Shown: positions 13,292 through 23,911 of the stretch, one piece after another
Numbering within the stretch: the first letter of the stretch is position 1
Layout: every line of letters begins with the position of its first letter
DNA from: Rubrivivax sp.
GTDB lineage: Bacteria; Pseudomonadota; Gammaproteobacteria; Burkholderiales; Burkholderiaceae_C
Reading direction: 5' to 3'
DNA: 64,000 nt
Assembly (NCBI GenBank): GCA_020248915.1
Contig: JADCGP010000010.1
Span: 62,001 to 126,000 of the forward strand
The notes under the pieces: model-generated
Told to the model about the DNA's origin: nothing
What the model saw: only the letters and a program-made list of their open reading frames with translations
The model's database searches: none
Made by a program: the position numbers and the translations under genes

Positions 13292-14920
13292 TCAGGCGCG
13301 GCTCTCGCGGTCGATCTCCTGCTGCACCCGCTTGGCCGCACTGCCCACCAGCGAGCGCATCTGCAGCGACTTGGCCAGGCCGCCTGCGTGCAGCAGCGTC
13401 AGCGCCTGCCGGCGCACCGCCCAGGTCGCGTCGGAGCCGCCGTCGCCGAACAGCCACAGCTCGCGCTGCTCCCCTGCCCACAGCAGCTGCGCGTGCACCC
13501 AACGGCCCTGCAGCAGCAGCCGCACCCAGTGCCCGGCGTGCAGCCGCTCGAGCCATTCGTCGCTGTCCGCCGTCGGCCGCGACACGGTGCCAGCCTCGGG
13601 CAGCAGCTCTGACGGGACGGTGACCATGCCCTGCGGGTCGAGCACGCCGTCGAGGACTTGCGGAACGGTGACCGCCTCGCCGGCACGCTGCTCCAGCCGC
13701 TGCAGCGCGCCGATCTGCGACGCGGCTGCCGCGCAGCGCCGCGCCAAGCGCTGACGCAGGAAGTCGAGGAGCTTCTCGACCGCACGCGAGTACTGCGACG
13801 TGCGCTGCTCGGGCTGCGCCGACAGCTGGTCGATCAGGTGCTGGCCGAGGCGCAGCAGCCGCAGGCGCTCGGGGTCCCGCCGGTCGGGCACCATCTCGGC
13901 CTCGTACGCCAGCAGGTGGATCAACCGCCACATCGGGTGCTGGTCCTTGTCGAGCAGCGACGGATCGCGCAGCGCGAGCCGCATCGCCGGCCCGTGCAGG
14001 CGCGACAGCAGCAACGTCACGTCCTCCGGCACCCGCTCGTCCTCGAGCATCGCCTCGAACAACCTGCCGACCAGCTCGACCGCCTGGCGGTCGGCCAGGG
14101 TCGGCGCGCCGCGAGCGATGTCGTGCCAGCGCTCGGGCCGGGCCGGGCCGGGCCGGGGGCCGCGCGGAGCCGATGACGGCTCGGCGTCGAGCGGCCCCGG
14201 CATCGTCTCCCGCATGCGCAACAGGTCGGGGCTGAACGTGGTGACCGGCGTGACGCTCGAGCGGCGCGAGCCGCCGGGAAGAATCAGCGTCCGATAGCGC
14301 GCCGGCTCGACTCCCATCTGCTCCAGGCGGGTGCAGGCGGTGGCGTAGCTCTGGCGCAACAGGACCGCCAGCGGCAGCCCGGCGTGCCTCAGGAAGGCGA
14401 CCTGGTGGCCGCGGGACATCGGCAGCGCCTGCGCGGTCAGCCACAGGGCACGCGCGTGCGACTCCGGGCGGAACGGGTTGTGCTCCTGCGAGACGTCGAT
14501 GTCGCCGACCACGGTGGCCAGGTACATCGTCAGCTCGCGCAGTTCCTGCTCGGCGACGCTCTTGATCAGCTGGATCGTGTGCGACAGCTCGATGTCGAGC
14601 GCCACCGCGTCCTCCTCCACGAGCGACAGCGACACCTCGTGCGCCGACCTGGGCGCCGGCGCCGCGGCCGGCCCCAGGCCGAGCTCCTCGGCGACCTTGT
14701 CGCGCATCACCTCGAGGTAGCGCTGTCCCAGACGCTGCCGGTCGGCCTGCAGCACGCGCAGCATCTCGCCGATCGCGGCCTGCTGGCCCTGGCTCATCGT
14801 CGCGAAGGCCCGACGGGCCGAGTCGAGCACGCCCTCGACGATCTGGCCGAACAGCAGCGGAACGCGCAACAGCTCGTCGTCGACGAACTGCTTCAGCTCA
14901 GGGGAGGCGTTCAAGGCCAT
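13292..14920 (-). CDS. DUF1631 family protein
   Basis: A 542-residue, largely helical, soluble protein matching the DUF1631 family common in beta- and gammaproteobacteria (some members are mislabelled thymidine phosphorylase). The N-terminal half carries acidic helices, including LSLVEEDAVALDIELSHTI (residue ~105). A Pro/Arg-rich linker lies around residue 245-265. The C-terminal ~130 residues form a beta-rich segment (HAGHWVRLLLQGRWVHAQLL) that resembles a PilZ-like or small beta-barrel domain. Function is unestablished. ATG 14920 (MALNASPEL) is chosen over longer options because upstream sequence is the groEL terminator region. It lies downstream of groEL on the same strand. Confidence 0.82.
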   Translation of the reverse strand: MALNASPELKQFVDDELLRVPLLFGQIVEGVLDSARRAFATMSQGQQAAIGEMLRVLQADRQRLGQRYLEVMRDKVAEELGLGPAAAPAPRSAHEVSLSLVEEDAVALDIELSHTIQLIKSVAEQELRELTMYLATVVGDIDVSQEHNPFRPESHARALWLTAQALPMSRGHQVAFLRHAGLPLAVLLRQSYATACTRLEQMGVEPARYRTLILPGGSRRSSVTPVTTFSPDLLRMRETMPGPLDAEPSSAPRGPRPGPARPERWHDIARGAPTLADRQAVELVGRLFEAMLEDERVPEDVTLLLSRLHGPAMRLALRDPSLLDKDQHPMWRLIHLLAYEAEMVPDRRDPERLRLLRLGQHLIDQLSAQPEQRTSQYSRAVEKLLDFLRQRLARRCAAAASQIGALQRLEQRAGEAVTVPQVLDGVLDPQGMVTVPSELLPEAGTVSRPTADSDEWLERLHAGHWVRLLLQGRWVHAQLLWAGEQRELWLFGDGGSDATWAVRRQALTLLHAGGLAKSLQMRSLVGSAAKRVQQEIDRESRA

Positions 14921-14962
14921 CGGCGGGCCGATTATCGAACCGTGCGCGGGCGCACCGCAAAG

Positions 14963-14993
14963 AAAAAGGGGCCCGGACTTGCGTCCTGGCCCC
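14963..14993 (-). terminator. Rho-independent terminator of groES-groEL
   Basis: Read on the minus strand, the arms GGGGCCAGGAC and GTCCGGGCCCC pair around a GCAA tetraloop (one central mismatch) and are followed by a TTTTT run (14967-14963). It lies about 47 bp after the groEL stop and about 40 bp before the DUF1631 start, so it ends the chaperonin transcript. Confidence 0.88.
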
Positions 14994-15039
14994 TGGTCTG
15001 AACCGGGCGGGCGGCCACGCGGCCGCCCGCGGCGCGGAC

Positions 15040-16689
<1,650 letters not shown>

Positions 16690-16794
16690 CTATCTCTCCG
16701 AAATCTTGAAGTGCCGGCTTGCGCCGGGGGGTTCTCTTGTCTGCGGCCGGCCCTGCGGGCCTTTACTTCGCTGCGCGAAGCTAGCCTTCGACGA

Positions 16795-16821
16795 AAGTGA
16801 TTCGCCTTCAGCGAATCACTT
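16795..16821 (-). repeat. Perfect inverted repeat spanning the groES stop codon
   Basis: On the mRNA strand AAGTGATTCGC, five bases, then GCGAATCACTT form an 11-bp perfect stem. The first arm contains the last codon and TGA stop of groES. A shorter hairpin (CTTCGC/GCGAAG with a 3-nt loop) lies at 16766-16780. There is no T tract, so an RNA-processing or stability role is more likely than full termination. Confidence 0.7.
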
Positions 16822-17106
16822 CTCGACGACGGCGAAGAGGTCCTCTTCGCGCATCACCAGCAACTCGTCGCCGTCGACCTTGACGGTCTGGCCGCTGTAC
16901 TTGCCGAACAGCACGCGGTCGCCGACCTTGATGTTCAGGGCGACGAAGTCGCCCTTGTCGTTGCGCTTGCCGGGGCCGACCGCCAGCACCTCGCCCTGGT
17001 CGGGCTTCTCGGCGGCGTTGTCGGGGATCACGATGCCCGACGCGGTCTTGGTTTCGTTCTCGAGGCGCTTGACGATCACGCGATCGTGCAAGGGACGCAG
17101 CTTCAT
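16816..17106 (-). CDS. groES: Co-chaperonin GroES (Hsp10)
   Basis: A 96-residue protein of standard GroES length. It opens with [14 protein letters not shown], includes the mobile loop [12 protein letters not shown] (residues ~18-29) that contacts GroEL, and ends DLFAVVEK. The heptameric lid caps GroEL cavities. ATG 17106 is preceded by AAGGAG at ideal distance; an upstream in-frame ATG would add eight atypical residues. It is the first gene of the operon, under a strong promoter with a CIRCE element. Confidence 0.98.
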   Translation of the reverse strand: MKLRPLHDRVIVKRLENETKTASGIVIPDNAAEKPDQGEVLAVGPGKRNDKGDFVALNIKVGDRVLFGKYSGQTVKVDGDELLVMREEDLFAVVEK

Positions 17107-17229
17107 GGGATCTCCTTGGTGTCTCGACAAGGTTTCAATGACGAGAGGCCAGCAAGTAAGTTCTCACTGACATCGAGACGCCGGGGCGCCGCCGTGGGGC
17201 GGGCCGGAACTCCGGCCGTCTGGGCTTCG

Positions 17230-17256
17230 TTAGCACTCGACTTCGGTGAGTGCTAG
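17230..17256 (-). promoter_or_regulatory. CIRCE operator (HrcA binding site) of groES-groEL
   Basis: On the plus strand it reads TTAGCACTC, nine bases, GAGTGCTAG: the canonical CIRCE inverted repeat, with only the last base differing from consensus (A). It overlaps the predicted transcription start of groES, so HrcA binding would block initiation. hrcA itself is not in this window. Confidence 0.93.
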
Positions 17257-17263
17257 CAGTCGG

Positions 17264-17291
17264 ATTATAGGGGCCGGTTCGGACGTTTCAA
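17264..17291 (-). promoter_or_regulatory. groES-groEL promoter (sigma70, with sigma32-like features)
   Basis: On the minus strand TTGAAA (17291-17286), a 16-bp spacer and a perfect TATAAT (17269-17264). The same bases contain CTTGAAA and a CCCC run just before the -10, the hallmarks of heat-shock sigma32 promoters. This suggests dual control: HrcA repression through the adjacent CIRCE and possible RpoH activation. Confidence 0.8.
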
Positions 17292-17323
17292 GGGACGCCG
17301 CCAAGACCACGGGAGCCAGCCGT

Positions 17324-18406
17324 TCAGCCCTGCCCGCCCACCGCCGGCCGGCCCTCCGCCCGCCAGCGCAGCATGCCGCCGGCGAGATTGGCGACCTGCG
17401 CGAAACCGGCGCGACCGAGCAGCACCGCCGCCTGCGCCGAGCGCGTGCCCGAACGGCAGACGGTGACGACCGGGCGCGCGCGATCCAGTTCGGCCAGCCG
17501 CGCGCCCAGCTCACCCAGCGGCACGAGCCGCGCGCCGGCCAGGTGGCCGAGTTCGGCTTCGAACTCCGCGGGCTCGCGCACGTCGACGATCTGCACCGCG
17601 GCCGGACCCTGCGCCACCTCCTCCAGCGCCGCCGGCGTGATCTCCCACAGCCCGCCGAAGGTGAAGCCGAGCGCGGCCCAGGTCGGCGCCGTCGGCGGCG
17701 GCTCGCCCGCCGGGCGGCCGCAGCGCAGGTTGGCCGGCACCGCCAGGTCGATCAGCTTGGGGTGGGGCAGGCCGAGGTGGCGCATGTAGCCGGCGAAGTC
17801 CTGCACGCTGGCGTCGCCGCCCAGGCGCGGGTTGAAGCGCCGCTCCTCGCCGACGCTGCTGCAGGTGAGGCCACGGTAGTCGTGCCCGGGGTAGACCAGG
17901 CAGTCGTCGGGCAGACCGAAGATCTGCCCGTGCACCGACGCGTACAGGCGCTCGGCGCTGCCTTGCTGGAAGTCGGTGCGACCGCAGCCGCGAATCAGCA
18001 GCGCATCTCCCGTGAACGCGCAGCTGGCATCGTCGAGCACGAAGGTCATGCAGCCGTCGGTGTGACCCGGCGTCGCCCGCGCCTCGAGGTGGCGGGCCCC
18101 GAACGCGACGCGATCCCCGTGCTTCAGCAGCCGGTCGGCGCCCTCGGCGCCGGCGACGGCGGACAGCACGATGCGGCTGCCCAGTTGCGCGCGGTGCAGC
18201 CAGGCCGCCGTCACGTGGTCGGCGTGCACGTGCGTCTCCAGCGTGGCCACGAGACGGACCCCGAGTTCCCGCACCAGCGCCGCGTCACGCCCGGCCTGCT
18301 CGAACACGGTGTCGATCAGCACGGCCTCGCCGCCGTCGGCCAGGAGGTAGGTGTAGGTGGAGGACGTGGGGTCGAAGAGCTGGCGGAAGATCATGGGCAT
18401 CGGCAT
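17324..18406 (-). CDS. Persulfide dioxygenase-rhodanese fusion (ETHE1-like MBL fold plus rhodanese)
   Basis: A 360-residue two-domain protein. Residues ~1-240 form a metallo-beta-lactamase fold with the metal motif THVHADH (residue ~57), a further histidine in TPGHTDG (~113) and YPGHDYRG (~168), as in ETHE1-type iron persulfide dioxygenases. Residues ~255-355 are a rhodanese domain with the active-site loop CRSGTRS. Such fusions have been described in Burkholderia; they oxidise glutathione persulfide to sulfite and transfer sulfane sulfur, detoxifying sulfide. ATG 18406, 18400 or 18394 are all possible (MPMPMIFRQ); none has a clear ribosome binding site. It is divergent from the amidohydrolase, 46 bp away. 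Confidence 0.85.
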   Translation of the reverse strand: MPMPMIFRQLFDPTSSTYTYLLADGGEAVLIDTVFEQAGRDAALVRELGVRLVATLETHVHADHVTAAWLHRAQLGSRIVLSAVAGAEGADRLLKHGDRVAFGARHLEARATPGHTDGCMTFVLDDASCAFTGDALLIRGCGRTDFQQGSAERLYASVHGQIFGLPDDCLVYPGHDYRGLTCSSVGEERRFNPRLGGDASVQDFAGYMRHLGLPHPKLIDLAVPANLRCGRPAGEPPPTAPTWAALGFTFGGLWEITPAALEEVAQGPAAVQIVDVREPAEFEAELGHLAGARLVPLGELGARLAELDRARPVVTVCRSGTRSAQAAVLLGRAGFAQVANLAGGMLRWRAEGRPAVGGQG

Positions 18407-18452
18407 GGGCTGGAACAGAGGGATAGCATGCGCCAAAGACGCAGATCCGGCC

Positions 18453-19355
18453 ATGACCCCGTCCCCGATCCCCCGCCGATCGCTGCTGCTGGCCGGCCTG
18501 GCCGGCGGCGCCGCGCTTCTGGCCACGGGCCGGCGGGCGCGGGCTGTTGCGGCAGCGCCGTTGCCGATCTTCGACGCCCACCTGCACTACAGCCACGACG
18601 CCTGGGAGCGGCTGTCGGCCCGGGAGGCCGTCGCGCTGCTGCGGCAGGCCGGGCTGAAGCGCGCGATGGTCTCGTCGAGCAACGACGAGGGCACGCAGAG
18701 ACTCCACGCCGAGGCGCCCGACCTCGTGCTGCCGGTGTTGCGCCCGTACCGGACGCGCGGCGACCAGTCGAGTTGGCTGCGCGACGAGACCGTCATCGGG
18801 CACATGGAGCAGCGCCTGGCGCGCCACCGCTACGTGGCGCTCGGCGAGTACCACGTGTTCGGCACGGAGGCCGACGGGCCCGTGATGCGCGCCGTGGTGC
18901 GCATGGCGCGCGAGCGCGGTCTGGTGCTGCACTCGCACTCCGACGCCGACGCCGTGGAGCGCCAGTTCGTCCAGTGGCCCGAGGCGCGCATCCTGTGGGC
19001 GCACGCCGGCTTCGACCCCCCCGACAACGTGCGCGCGATGCTGCGCCGGCACCCGAACCTTTGGTGCGACCTCGCCTTCCGCAGCGACCACGCGCGCGTC
19101 GAGGCCGGCAGCGGCACGGGCGGCAGGGGCGAGGTCGACCCGGCGTGGCGCACGGCCTTCCTCGAGTTTCCCGACCGCTTCCTGGTCGGCACCGACACCT
19201 TCACGCCCGAGCGCTGGTTCTACGTCGTCGAGCACGCGCGCTGGTCGCGGGCCTGGCTGGCCGATCTCCCGCACGACGTGGCCGAGCGCATCGCGTGGCG
19301 CAACGGCGAGGCGCTGGTGGGCGCGCTGGCCGCCCGGCTGACGGTGGCGCGGTGA
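18453..19355 (+). CDS. Exported amidohydrolase-family (TIM-barrel) protein
   Basis: A 300-residue protein. The N terminus is Tat-like ([12 protein letters not shown], residues ~7-18, then a hydrophobic run), implying export after folding. The barrel keeps an HxH motif in FDAHLHYSH (residue ~41), histidines in HSHSDAD (~160) and WAHAGFD (~183) and the late aspartate in GTDTFTPE (~248), as in PF04909-type metal hydrolases. Its substrate is unknown. It is followed after 10 bp by a YtkA-like gene and then a diheme peroxidase gene, apparently one operon. Confidence 0.75.
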   Translation: MTPSPIPRRSLLLAGLAGGAALLATGRRARAVAAAPLPIFDAHLHYSHDAWERLSAREAVALLRQAGLKRAMVSSSNDEGTQRLHAEAPDLVLPVLRPYRTRGDQSSWLRDETVIGHMEQRLARHRYVALGEYHVFGTEADGPVMRAVVRMARERGLVLHSHSDADAVERQFVQWPEARILWAHAGFDPPDNVRAMLRRHPNLWCDLAFRSDHARVEAGSGTGGRGEVDPAWRTAFLEFPDRFLVGTDTFTPERWFYVVEHARWSRAWLADLPHDVAERIAWRNGEALVGALAARLTVAR

Positions 19356-19365
19356 GGCCGCGCCC

Positions 19366-19761
19366 GTGAAACGTCTGCACGGCACCGCGGCCGCGCTCGC
19401 GCTGCTGCTGGCCGCGCCGGTTGCGGCCGCGTGCCCGCTCGGCCCCGCCGACGGCACCCTGCTGCGCGGCCAGGGCGTCGAGCTCGCGTTCGTCACTGAC
19501 CCGGCCCCGGCGGTGGCGCACCGGCCGCTGCAGCTCGCGGTGCGCGTGTGCCCGGCCGGCGCCAGTCTGGTGGCCGTGGACGCGACGATGCCGGAGCACC
19601 GCCACGGCATGAACTACCGGCCCACCGCTGCCGCACAGGGCGATGGGCGCTGGCAGGCACAGGGCCTGCTGCTGCACATGTCCGGACGCTGGGAACTGCG
19701 CTTCGACGTCGAGCACGAAGGGCGCCGCCAGTCGCTTCGGTACGACCTGCGGCTGCCGTGA
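19366..19761 (+). CDS. Exported YtkA/FixH-like small protein
   Basis: A 131-residue protein with a signal peptide (residues 1-22, ending VAAAC). The mature part is a single beta-rich domain carrying MPEHRHGMNY (residue ~75), the Met/His motif typical of YtkA-like domains, plus LLLHMSGRWEL. Met/His clusters in this fold suggest metal, possibly copper, binding; that is inference. Cysteines at ~23 and ~62 could form a disulfide. The stop overlaps the GTG of the downstream peroxidase gene (GTGA), indicating coupled translation. Confidence 0.68.
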   Translation: MKRLHGTAAALALLLAAPVAAACPLGPADGTLLRGQGVELAFVTDPAPAVAHRPLQLAVRVCPAGASLVAVDATMPEHRHGMNYRPTAAAQGDGRWQAQGLLLHMSGRWELRFDVEHEGRRQSLRYDLRLP

Positions 19762-20999
19762 CGGACCATCGGCGGCCGATGCCGCCGCGGCGATGGCTGC
19801 GGCGGCCGCGCGGTTGGCGGGCTGTGCGGACGCTGCCGGCGGCCGTGGCCGCTGCGCTGCTGGCCGCGGGCGCTGCGACGGCCGCGCCCGCGGAGCCCGG
19901 CGGGACGCGGCCTGCCCTGCTCGAGTTCAGCGACGCCGAGCGCGCGCGGATCGCAGCCCACGGCCCGTGGCCGCGCGCGACGGAGCCCGACGCCGGCAAC
20001 CGTGTCGAAGGCCGCCGCGCCGCCGTCGACTTCGGCCGGCGACTGTTCTCGGACGCCTCGCTGTCGGCCAACGGGCGTACCGCCTGCGCCAGCTGCCACG
20101 TGCCCACGCGCGCCTTCCAGGACGGCCACGCCACGGCCGTCGGCAGCGCCGGCACCCGGGGCGTGCGCAACACGCCGTCGCTGCTGGACGTCGCGCAGTG
20201 GCGCTGGTTCGGCTGGGGCGGCACGCACGACTCGCTGTGGTCCGCGAGCCTGGCGCCGCTGCTCGACGCCGGCGAGATGGGCAGCGATGTCGCCGCGCTT
20301 GCCAGGCGCGTCCGCACCCAACCGGAGCTGGCCGCCGGCTACCGCGCCGCCTTCGGCCACCCCCCCGGCGCCGACGACGAGGCGGTGGCGGTCGACCTGG
20401 CCAAGGCGCTGGCGGCCTACCAGGGGACGCTCGTCTCGCCGCGCACCCCGTTCGACGAGTTCCGCGACGCCCTGCTTGCCGGCGACCGCGCACGCGCCGC
20501 GCGCTACCCGCTGGCCGCCCAGCGCGGACTGAAGCTGTTCGTCGGCGAGGGCCGCTGCGCGCTGTGCCACGCCGGGCCGCACTTCAGCCATGGCGAGTTT
20601 GCCGACGTCGGCATCCCGTTCTTCGTCGCCGGCGGCGTGGACAGCGGGCGCCACGCGGGGCTGGGCAGGCTGCTCGCGAGCCCGCACAACCGGCTCGGGC
20701 GCTTCAGCGATGCCGCCGCCACGCCCGGCGGCGACCCGCGAGCGCTGCTGACGCGGCACCTGACGCTGGAGCACCGTCACTTCGGCGAGTTCCGCGTGCC
20801 CTCGCTGCGCCAGCTGGTGCACACCGCGCCCTACATGCACGACGGCAGCCTGCCCACGCTGGAAGCCGTGGTCCGCCACTACTCCGAGCTGGACGAGGAG
20901 CGGCTGCACGCCGACGGAGAGCGGCTGCTGCGGCCGCTGCGGTTGAGCCCGGAGCAGGCAGCCGACCTCGCGGCCTTCCTGCGCTCGCTCAGCCGCTGA
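19758..20999 (+). CDS. MauG/cytochrome c peroxidase-family diheme protein
   Basis: A 413-residue exported protein (hydrophobic segment at residues ~22-42, then a CcpA/MauG-type fold). There are two c-type heme sites, CASCH (residue ~114) and CALCH (~271), the family layout, and TAPYMHDGSLPTLE near residue 357 is a conserved peroxidase stretch. Family members reduce peroxide or, as MauG and MbnH, make post-translational oxidations on a partner protein; which applies here is unknown. GTG 19758 is preferred because of the 4-base overlap; ATG 19779 is an alternative. Confidence 0.85.
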   Translation: MTDHRRPMPPRRWLRRPRGWRAVRTLPAAVAAALLAAGAATAAPAEPGGTRPALLEFSDAERARIAAHGPWPRATEPDAGNRVEGRRAAVDFGRRLFSDASLSANGRTACASCHVPTRAFQDGHATAVGSAGTRGVRNTPSLLDVAQWRWFGWGGTHDSLWSASLAPLLDAGEMGSDVAALARRVRTQPELAAGYRAAFGHPPGADDEAVAVDLAKALAAYQGTLVSPRTPFDEFRDALLAGDRARAARYPLAAQRGLKLFVGEGRCALCHAGPHFSHGEFADVGIPFFVAGGVDSGRHAGLGRLLASPHNRLGRFSDAAATPGGDPRALLTRHLTLEHRHFGEFRVPSLRQLVHTAPYMHDGSLPTLEAVVRHYSELDEERLHADGERLLRPLRLSPEQAADLAAFLRSLSR

Positions 21000-21047
21000 T
21001 CGCCGCCAGAGCGACCAGGGGCCCGATCCCGCCCGTCGGCCTGGCGC

Positions 21048-22181
21048 TCAGCCGTCGGACACCGCCGGTTCGACCGGCTCCCCCTCGACCCGCACGCCGC
21101 GCACCGCCAGCGCGGCATCGAGGAGCACGCAGTCGGCCCAGGCACCGGGCGCGAGCCGCCCGCGGTCGGGCAGTCCGAGGTGCTCGGCGGCGAGCGCAGA
21201 CGTGCGCCGCGAGGCCTCGGCCAGCGGCAGGCCGAGCTGCACCAGGTTGCGCAGCGCCTGGTCCATCGTCAGCGTGCTGCCAGCCAGGGTGCCGTCGGGC
21301 AGGCGGACGCCGCCCAGGCACTTGGTGACCCTGTGGCGGCCGAGCCGGTAGCTGCCGTCGGGCATGCCCGCCGCGGCGGTGCTGTCGGTCACGCAGTACA
21401 GGCCCGGGATCGCGCGCAGCGCGGCGCGGATGGCCCCGGGGTGCACGTGCAGCAGGTCGGGGATGATCTCGGCGCGCTCGGCGTGCGCGAGCGCGGCACC
21501 GACGACACCTGGCGCACGGTGGTGCAGCGGGCTCATCGCGTTGAACAGGTGGGTCACGCCGGTCGCCCCGGCCGCGAAGGCGGCATGGGCCTGCTCGTAG
21601 GTGGCATCGGTGTGGCCGACCTGCACCACGAAGCCGCGCGCGCGCAGCGCGACGATCAGTTCCAGGTGCCCGGGCAGCTCCGGTGCGATCGTCACCAGCA
21701 CGAGCGGGGCGATCGCGTGCAGCGCCAGCACGTCCTCGACCGTCGCGGTGGCCGCGAAGTCGGGCTGCGCGCCCAGCCGGGCGCGGTTCAGCAGCGGGCC
21801 CTCGAGGTGGACGCCGAGCACGCGCGCGCCCCCGGCCGGCCGCGCGGCCACGTGAGGCGCGAGCGCCGCCAGGGCGGACTCGATCTCGGCCCGGGGCGCG
21901 GTCATCGTCGTCGCCGCCAGCGCCGTGGTGCCGTGGCGCGCGTGCAGGCGCGCGATGGCCGCGGCAGCGTCCCCGCCCTCCATCGTGTCGCGGCCGGCGC
22001 CACCGTGCACGTGCAGGTCGACGAACCCGGGCAGCACCAGCGGCACGCCGGAGGCGGCCAGCGCCCGCGCTGCCGGCTCGTCGACCGGCTCGCCCCGGAC
22101 CGACTCGATGCGGCTGCCGTGTTGCAGCCGGCCGTGCACGAAGCCGGCCGGCGTCAGGATGCAGCCCTCGAGTGCCGGCAT
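21048..22181 (-). CDS. nagA: N-acetylglucosamine-6-phosphate deacetylase
   Basis: A 377-residue amidohydrolase. The metal motif GFVDLHVHGG is near residue 52, HLEGPLLN (~125), the GHTDATYEQ histidine (~195), THLFNAMSPLHHR (~217) and the catalytic aspartate in YCVTDSTAAAG (~270): the full NagA signature set. It deacetylates GlcNAc-6-phosphate to GlcN-6-phosphate in amino-sugar and cell-wall recycling. No other nag gene is adjacent. ATG 22181 gives the expected N terminus; the gene follows yacG with a 25-bp gap. Confidence 0.93.
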   Translation of the reverse strand: MPALEGCILTPAGFVHGRLQHGSRIESVRGEPVDEPAARALAASGVPLVLPGFVDLHVHGGAGRDTMEGGDAAAAIARLHARHGTTALAATTMTAPRAEIESALAALAPHVAARPAGGARVLGVHLEGPLLNRARLGAQPDFAATATVEDVLALHAIAPLVLVTIAPELPGHLELIVALRARGFVVQVGHTDATYEQAHAAFAAGATGVTHLFNAMSPLHHRAPGVVGAALAHAERAEIIPDLLHVHPGAIRAALRAIPGLYCVTDSTAAAGMPDGSYRLGRHRVTKCLGGVRLPDGTLAGSTLTMDQALRNLVQLGLPLAEASRRTSALAAEHLGLPDRGRLAPGAWADCVLLDAALAVRGVRVEGEPVEPAVSDG

Positions 22182-22206
22182 CGCTGCGGTTGCCTCGTCG
22201 TGGCGC

Positions 22207-22422
22207 TCAGTGGCGCGCTGCAGGCGCGTCGCCCGCGCCGTCGCCGCCGGCGCCCGGATCCGGCGGGGTGGCCGCCGGGAGCCGGAAGCGCTCGCTGGCC
22301 CAGGCGCCCAAGTCGACGCTGCGGCAGCGCTCGCCGCAGAACGGACGCCAGGGGTTGGCCGGGCCGTACAGCGCCGGCGCACCGCAGGTCGGGCACGGCA
22401 CGCGGCGCTCGGGGCCGGGCAT
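22207..22422 (-). CDS. yacG: DNA gyrase inhibitor YacG
   Basis: A 71-residue zinc protein. The four cysteines are in CPTCG (residue ~10) and [14 protein letters not shown] (~29), the diagnostic YacG pattern. YacG binds the GyrB C-terminal region and inhibits gyrase in E. coli. The C-terminal Gly/Ala/Asp tail is low-complexity. The position after coaE and zapD is the conserved proteobacterial order. Confidence 0.93.
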   Translation of the reverse strand: MPGPERRVPCPTCGAPALYGPANPWRPFCGERCRSVDLGAWASERFRLPAATPPDPGAGGDGAGDAPAARH

Positions 22423-22433
22423 CGCGGGCCTGC

Positions 22434-23240
22434 TCAGGCGCAGAGCGCCAGCTCGAAGCTGCAGTCGCTGCCGGCGGGCCGCAGTCTGCCGTCGGCCTCG
22501 GGGCGCATGAAGCGGATCGACACCAGCAACCGGTGGCCGCTGATCTCGGGCACGAGGCCATCGTCGACGCGCACCCGCAGCAGCTGGTACAGCCGGCCCT
22601 GCGGCAGGCTCTGCTGGTACTGCCCGCCGGTGGCCACCACGCGCTGCGGCCGGCCGCTCTCGCGCAGCAGTCCGAGCAGCAACTGCAGCGCGTCGGCCAG
22701 CGGCGCCAGCGGCGCGGCCCAGCCGGCGAGGTCGGCGCGACGGCGCTCCGGCGGATGCTGCTGCCAGGCGTAGTAGGCCGGCAGGTCGAACTCGCAGGTG
22801 CCGCCAGGGATGCTGATGCGGCTGCGGATGCTCATCAGCCACTCGTTGGCCGCCAGCGCCTGTCCGGCCTTGCCGGCCACGGCGTTCAGGCCACCATGGA
22901 CGCGGTCGATGTCGGCGACCACGCGCTCCAGGGCCGCGTCGTCCACGCCCGGGTGGCCGCGGTAGCCCGCGTACTGCGAGCGGTGCCGCTCCAGGTCGCG
23001 CAGCAGGTCGCTCTTCAGGTCGGCGCGCGAGGCCACGTCCATGACCTCGAAGATCGTCGCCAGCGCGAAGTGGTGGTCGACCGGCGCGTCGCGCGAGCGC
23101 AGCTCGGCCAGACGGGCGAACAGGTGCTCCAGCCGGAGCATCGTGCGGATGCCCTCGTGGAACGGATACTCGTACAGGACCAAGGCGGCGCGGTCGGACT
23201 GCTCGGGGCCGGCAGACGCAGCGTCACCGGGATCCGGCAT
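22434..23240 (-). CDS. zapD: Cell division protein ZapD
   Basis: A 268-residue FtsZ-bundling protein (formerly YacF/DUF1342). Diagnostic stretches are [20 protein letters not shown] (residue ~22) and the [12 protein letters not shown] region near the C terminus. It cross-links FtsZ protofilaments and supports Z-ring assembly. ATG 23240 gives a slightly long polar N terminus. It sits between coaE and yacG, 11 bp before yacG. Confidence 0.95.
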   Translation of the reverse strand: MPDPGDAASAGPEQSDRAALVLYEYPFHEGIRTMLRLEHLFARLAELRSRDAPVDHHFALATIFEVMDVASRADLKSDLLRDLERHRSQYAGYRGHPGVDDAALERVVADIDRVHGGLNAVAGKAGQALAANEWLMSIRSRISIPGGTCEFDLPAYYAWQQHPPERRRADLAGWAAPLAPLADALQLLLGLLRESGRPQRVVATGGQYQQSLPQGRLYQLLRVRVDDGLVPEISGHRLLVSIRFMRPEADGRLRPAGSDCSFELALCA

Positions 23241-23280
23241 TGTTTCACAGGCCGCGATCAGCCCATCGCGCCCCGGCGCG

Positions 23281-23877
23281 TCACGGCAGCCACAGCGCCA
23301 GCAGGGCATCGACCTCGAAGTCCAGCGCGTCGAGCGTGATCCCGTCGTTGAAGACCACCGCGTCGGCGATCGAGCGCCGCAGCATGCGCGAGGCCTGCTG
23401 CGCAATCACGCGTTCGGCCATGACCTCGCTCCACCCCGGCCGGGCCGCGACCCTGCGCACCTGCGTGGCCTCGCTGCAGTCGACGACCAGCACCCGCTGC
23501 ACGCGGGCGCGCCAGTGGCGCGACTCCGCCAGCAGCGGCACGTCGAAGACGAGCAGCGGCACGCCGGCGCCTTCCGCTCGCGCCGCCTCGGCCTGGGCCT
23601 GCGCGCCGATCAGGGGATGCAGGATCGCCTCCAGGCGCGACCTGGCGCCGGCATCGCCGAAGGCCAGCGCGCGCATCGCGGCGCGGTCCAGCGCGCCATC
23701 GGGCCCGATGACGTCGGCACCGAAGCCCGCGGCGATGGCCCCGATGGCGGCACCGCCGGGGCCCGTGAGCGCGCGGGCTATCGCGTCGGTGTCGACGACG
23801 GCCGCGCCGCGCGCGGCCAGCATCGTCGCGACCGTGCTCTTGCCGCTGCCGATGCCGCCAGTCAGGCCCAGGCGCAT
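23281..23877 (-). CDS. coaE: Dephospho-CoA kinase
   Basis: A 198-residue P-loop kinase catalysing the last step of coenzyme A synthesis. The P-loop is GLTGGIGSGKST (residue ~4), the substrate motif is VVDTDAIAR (~27), HPLIGAQ (~85) is present, and the lid region includes RMLRRSIADAVVFNDG. ATG 23877 (MRLGLTGG) is the standard start; an in-frame ATG 15 codons upstream would overlap pilD needlessly. It follows pilD, the conserved arrangement. Confidence 0.96.
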   Translation of the reverse strand: MRLGLTGGIGSGKSTVATMLAARGAAVVDTDAIARALTGPGGAAIGAIAAGFGADVIGPDGALDRAAMRALAFGDAGARSRLEAILHPLIGAQAQAEAARAEGAGVPLLVFDVPLLAESRHWRARVQRVLVVDCSEATQVRRVAARPGWSEVMAERVIAQQASRMLRRSIADAVVFNDGITLDALDFEVDALLALWLP

Positions 23878-23911
23878 CGGGACGGGGCTCCGCGCGGGAC
23901 CGGCGGCGCGG

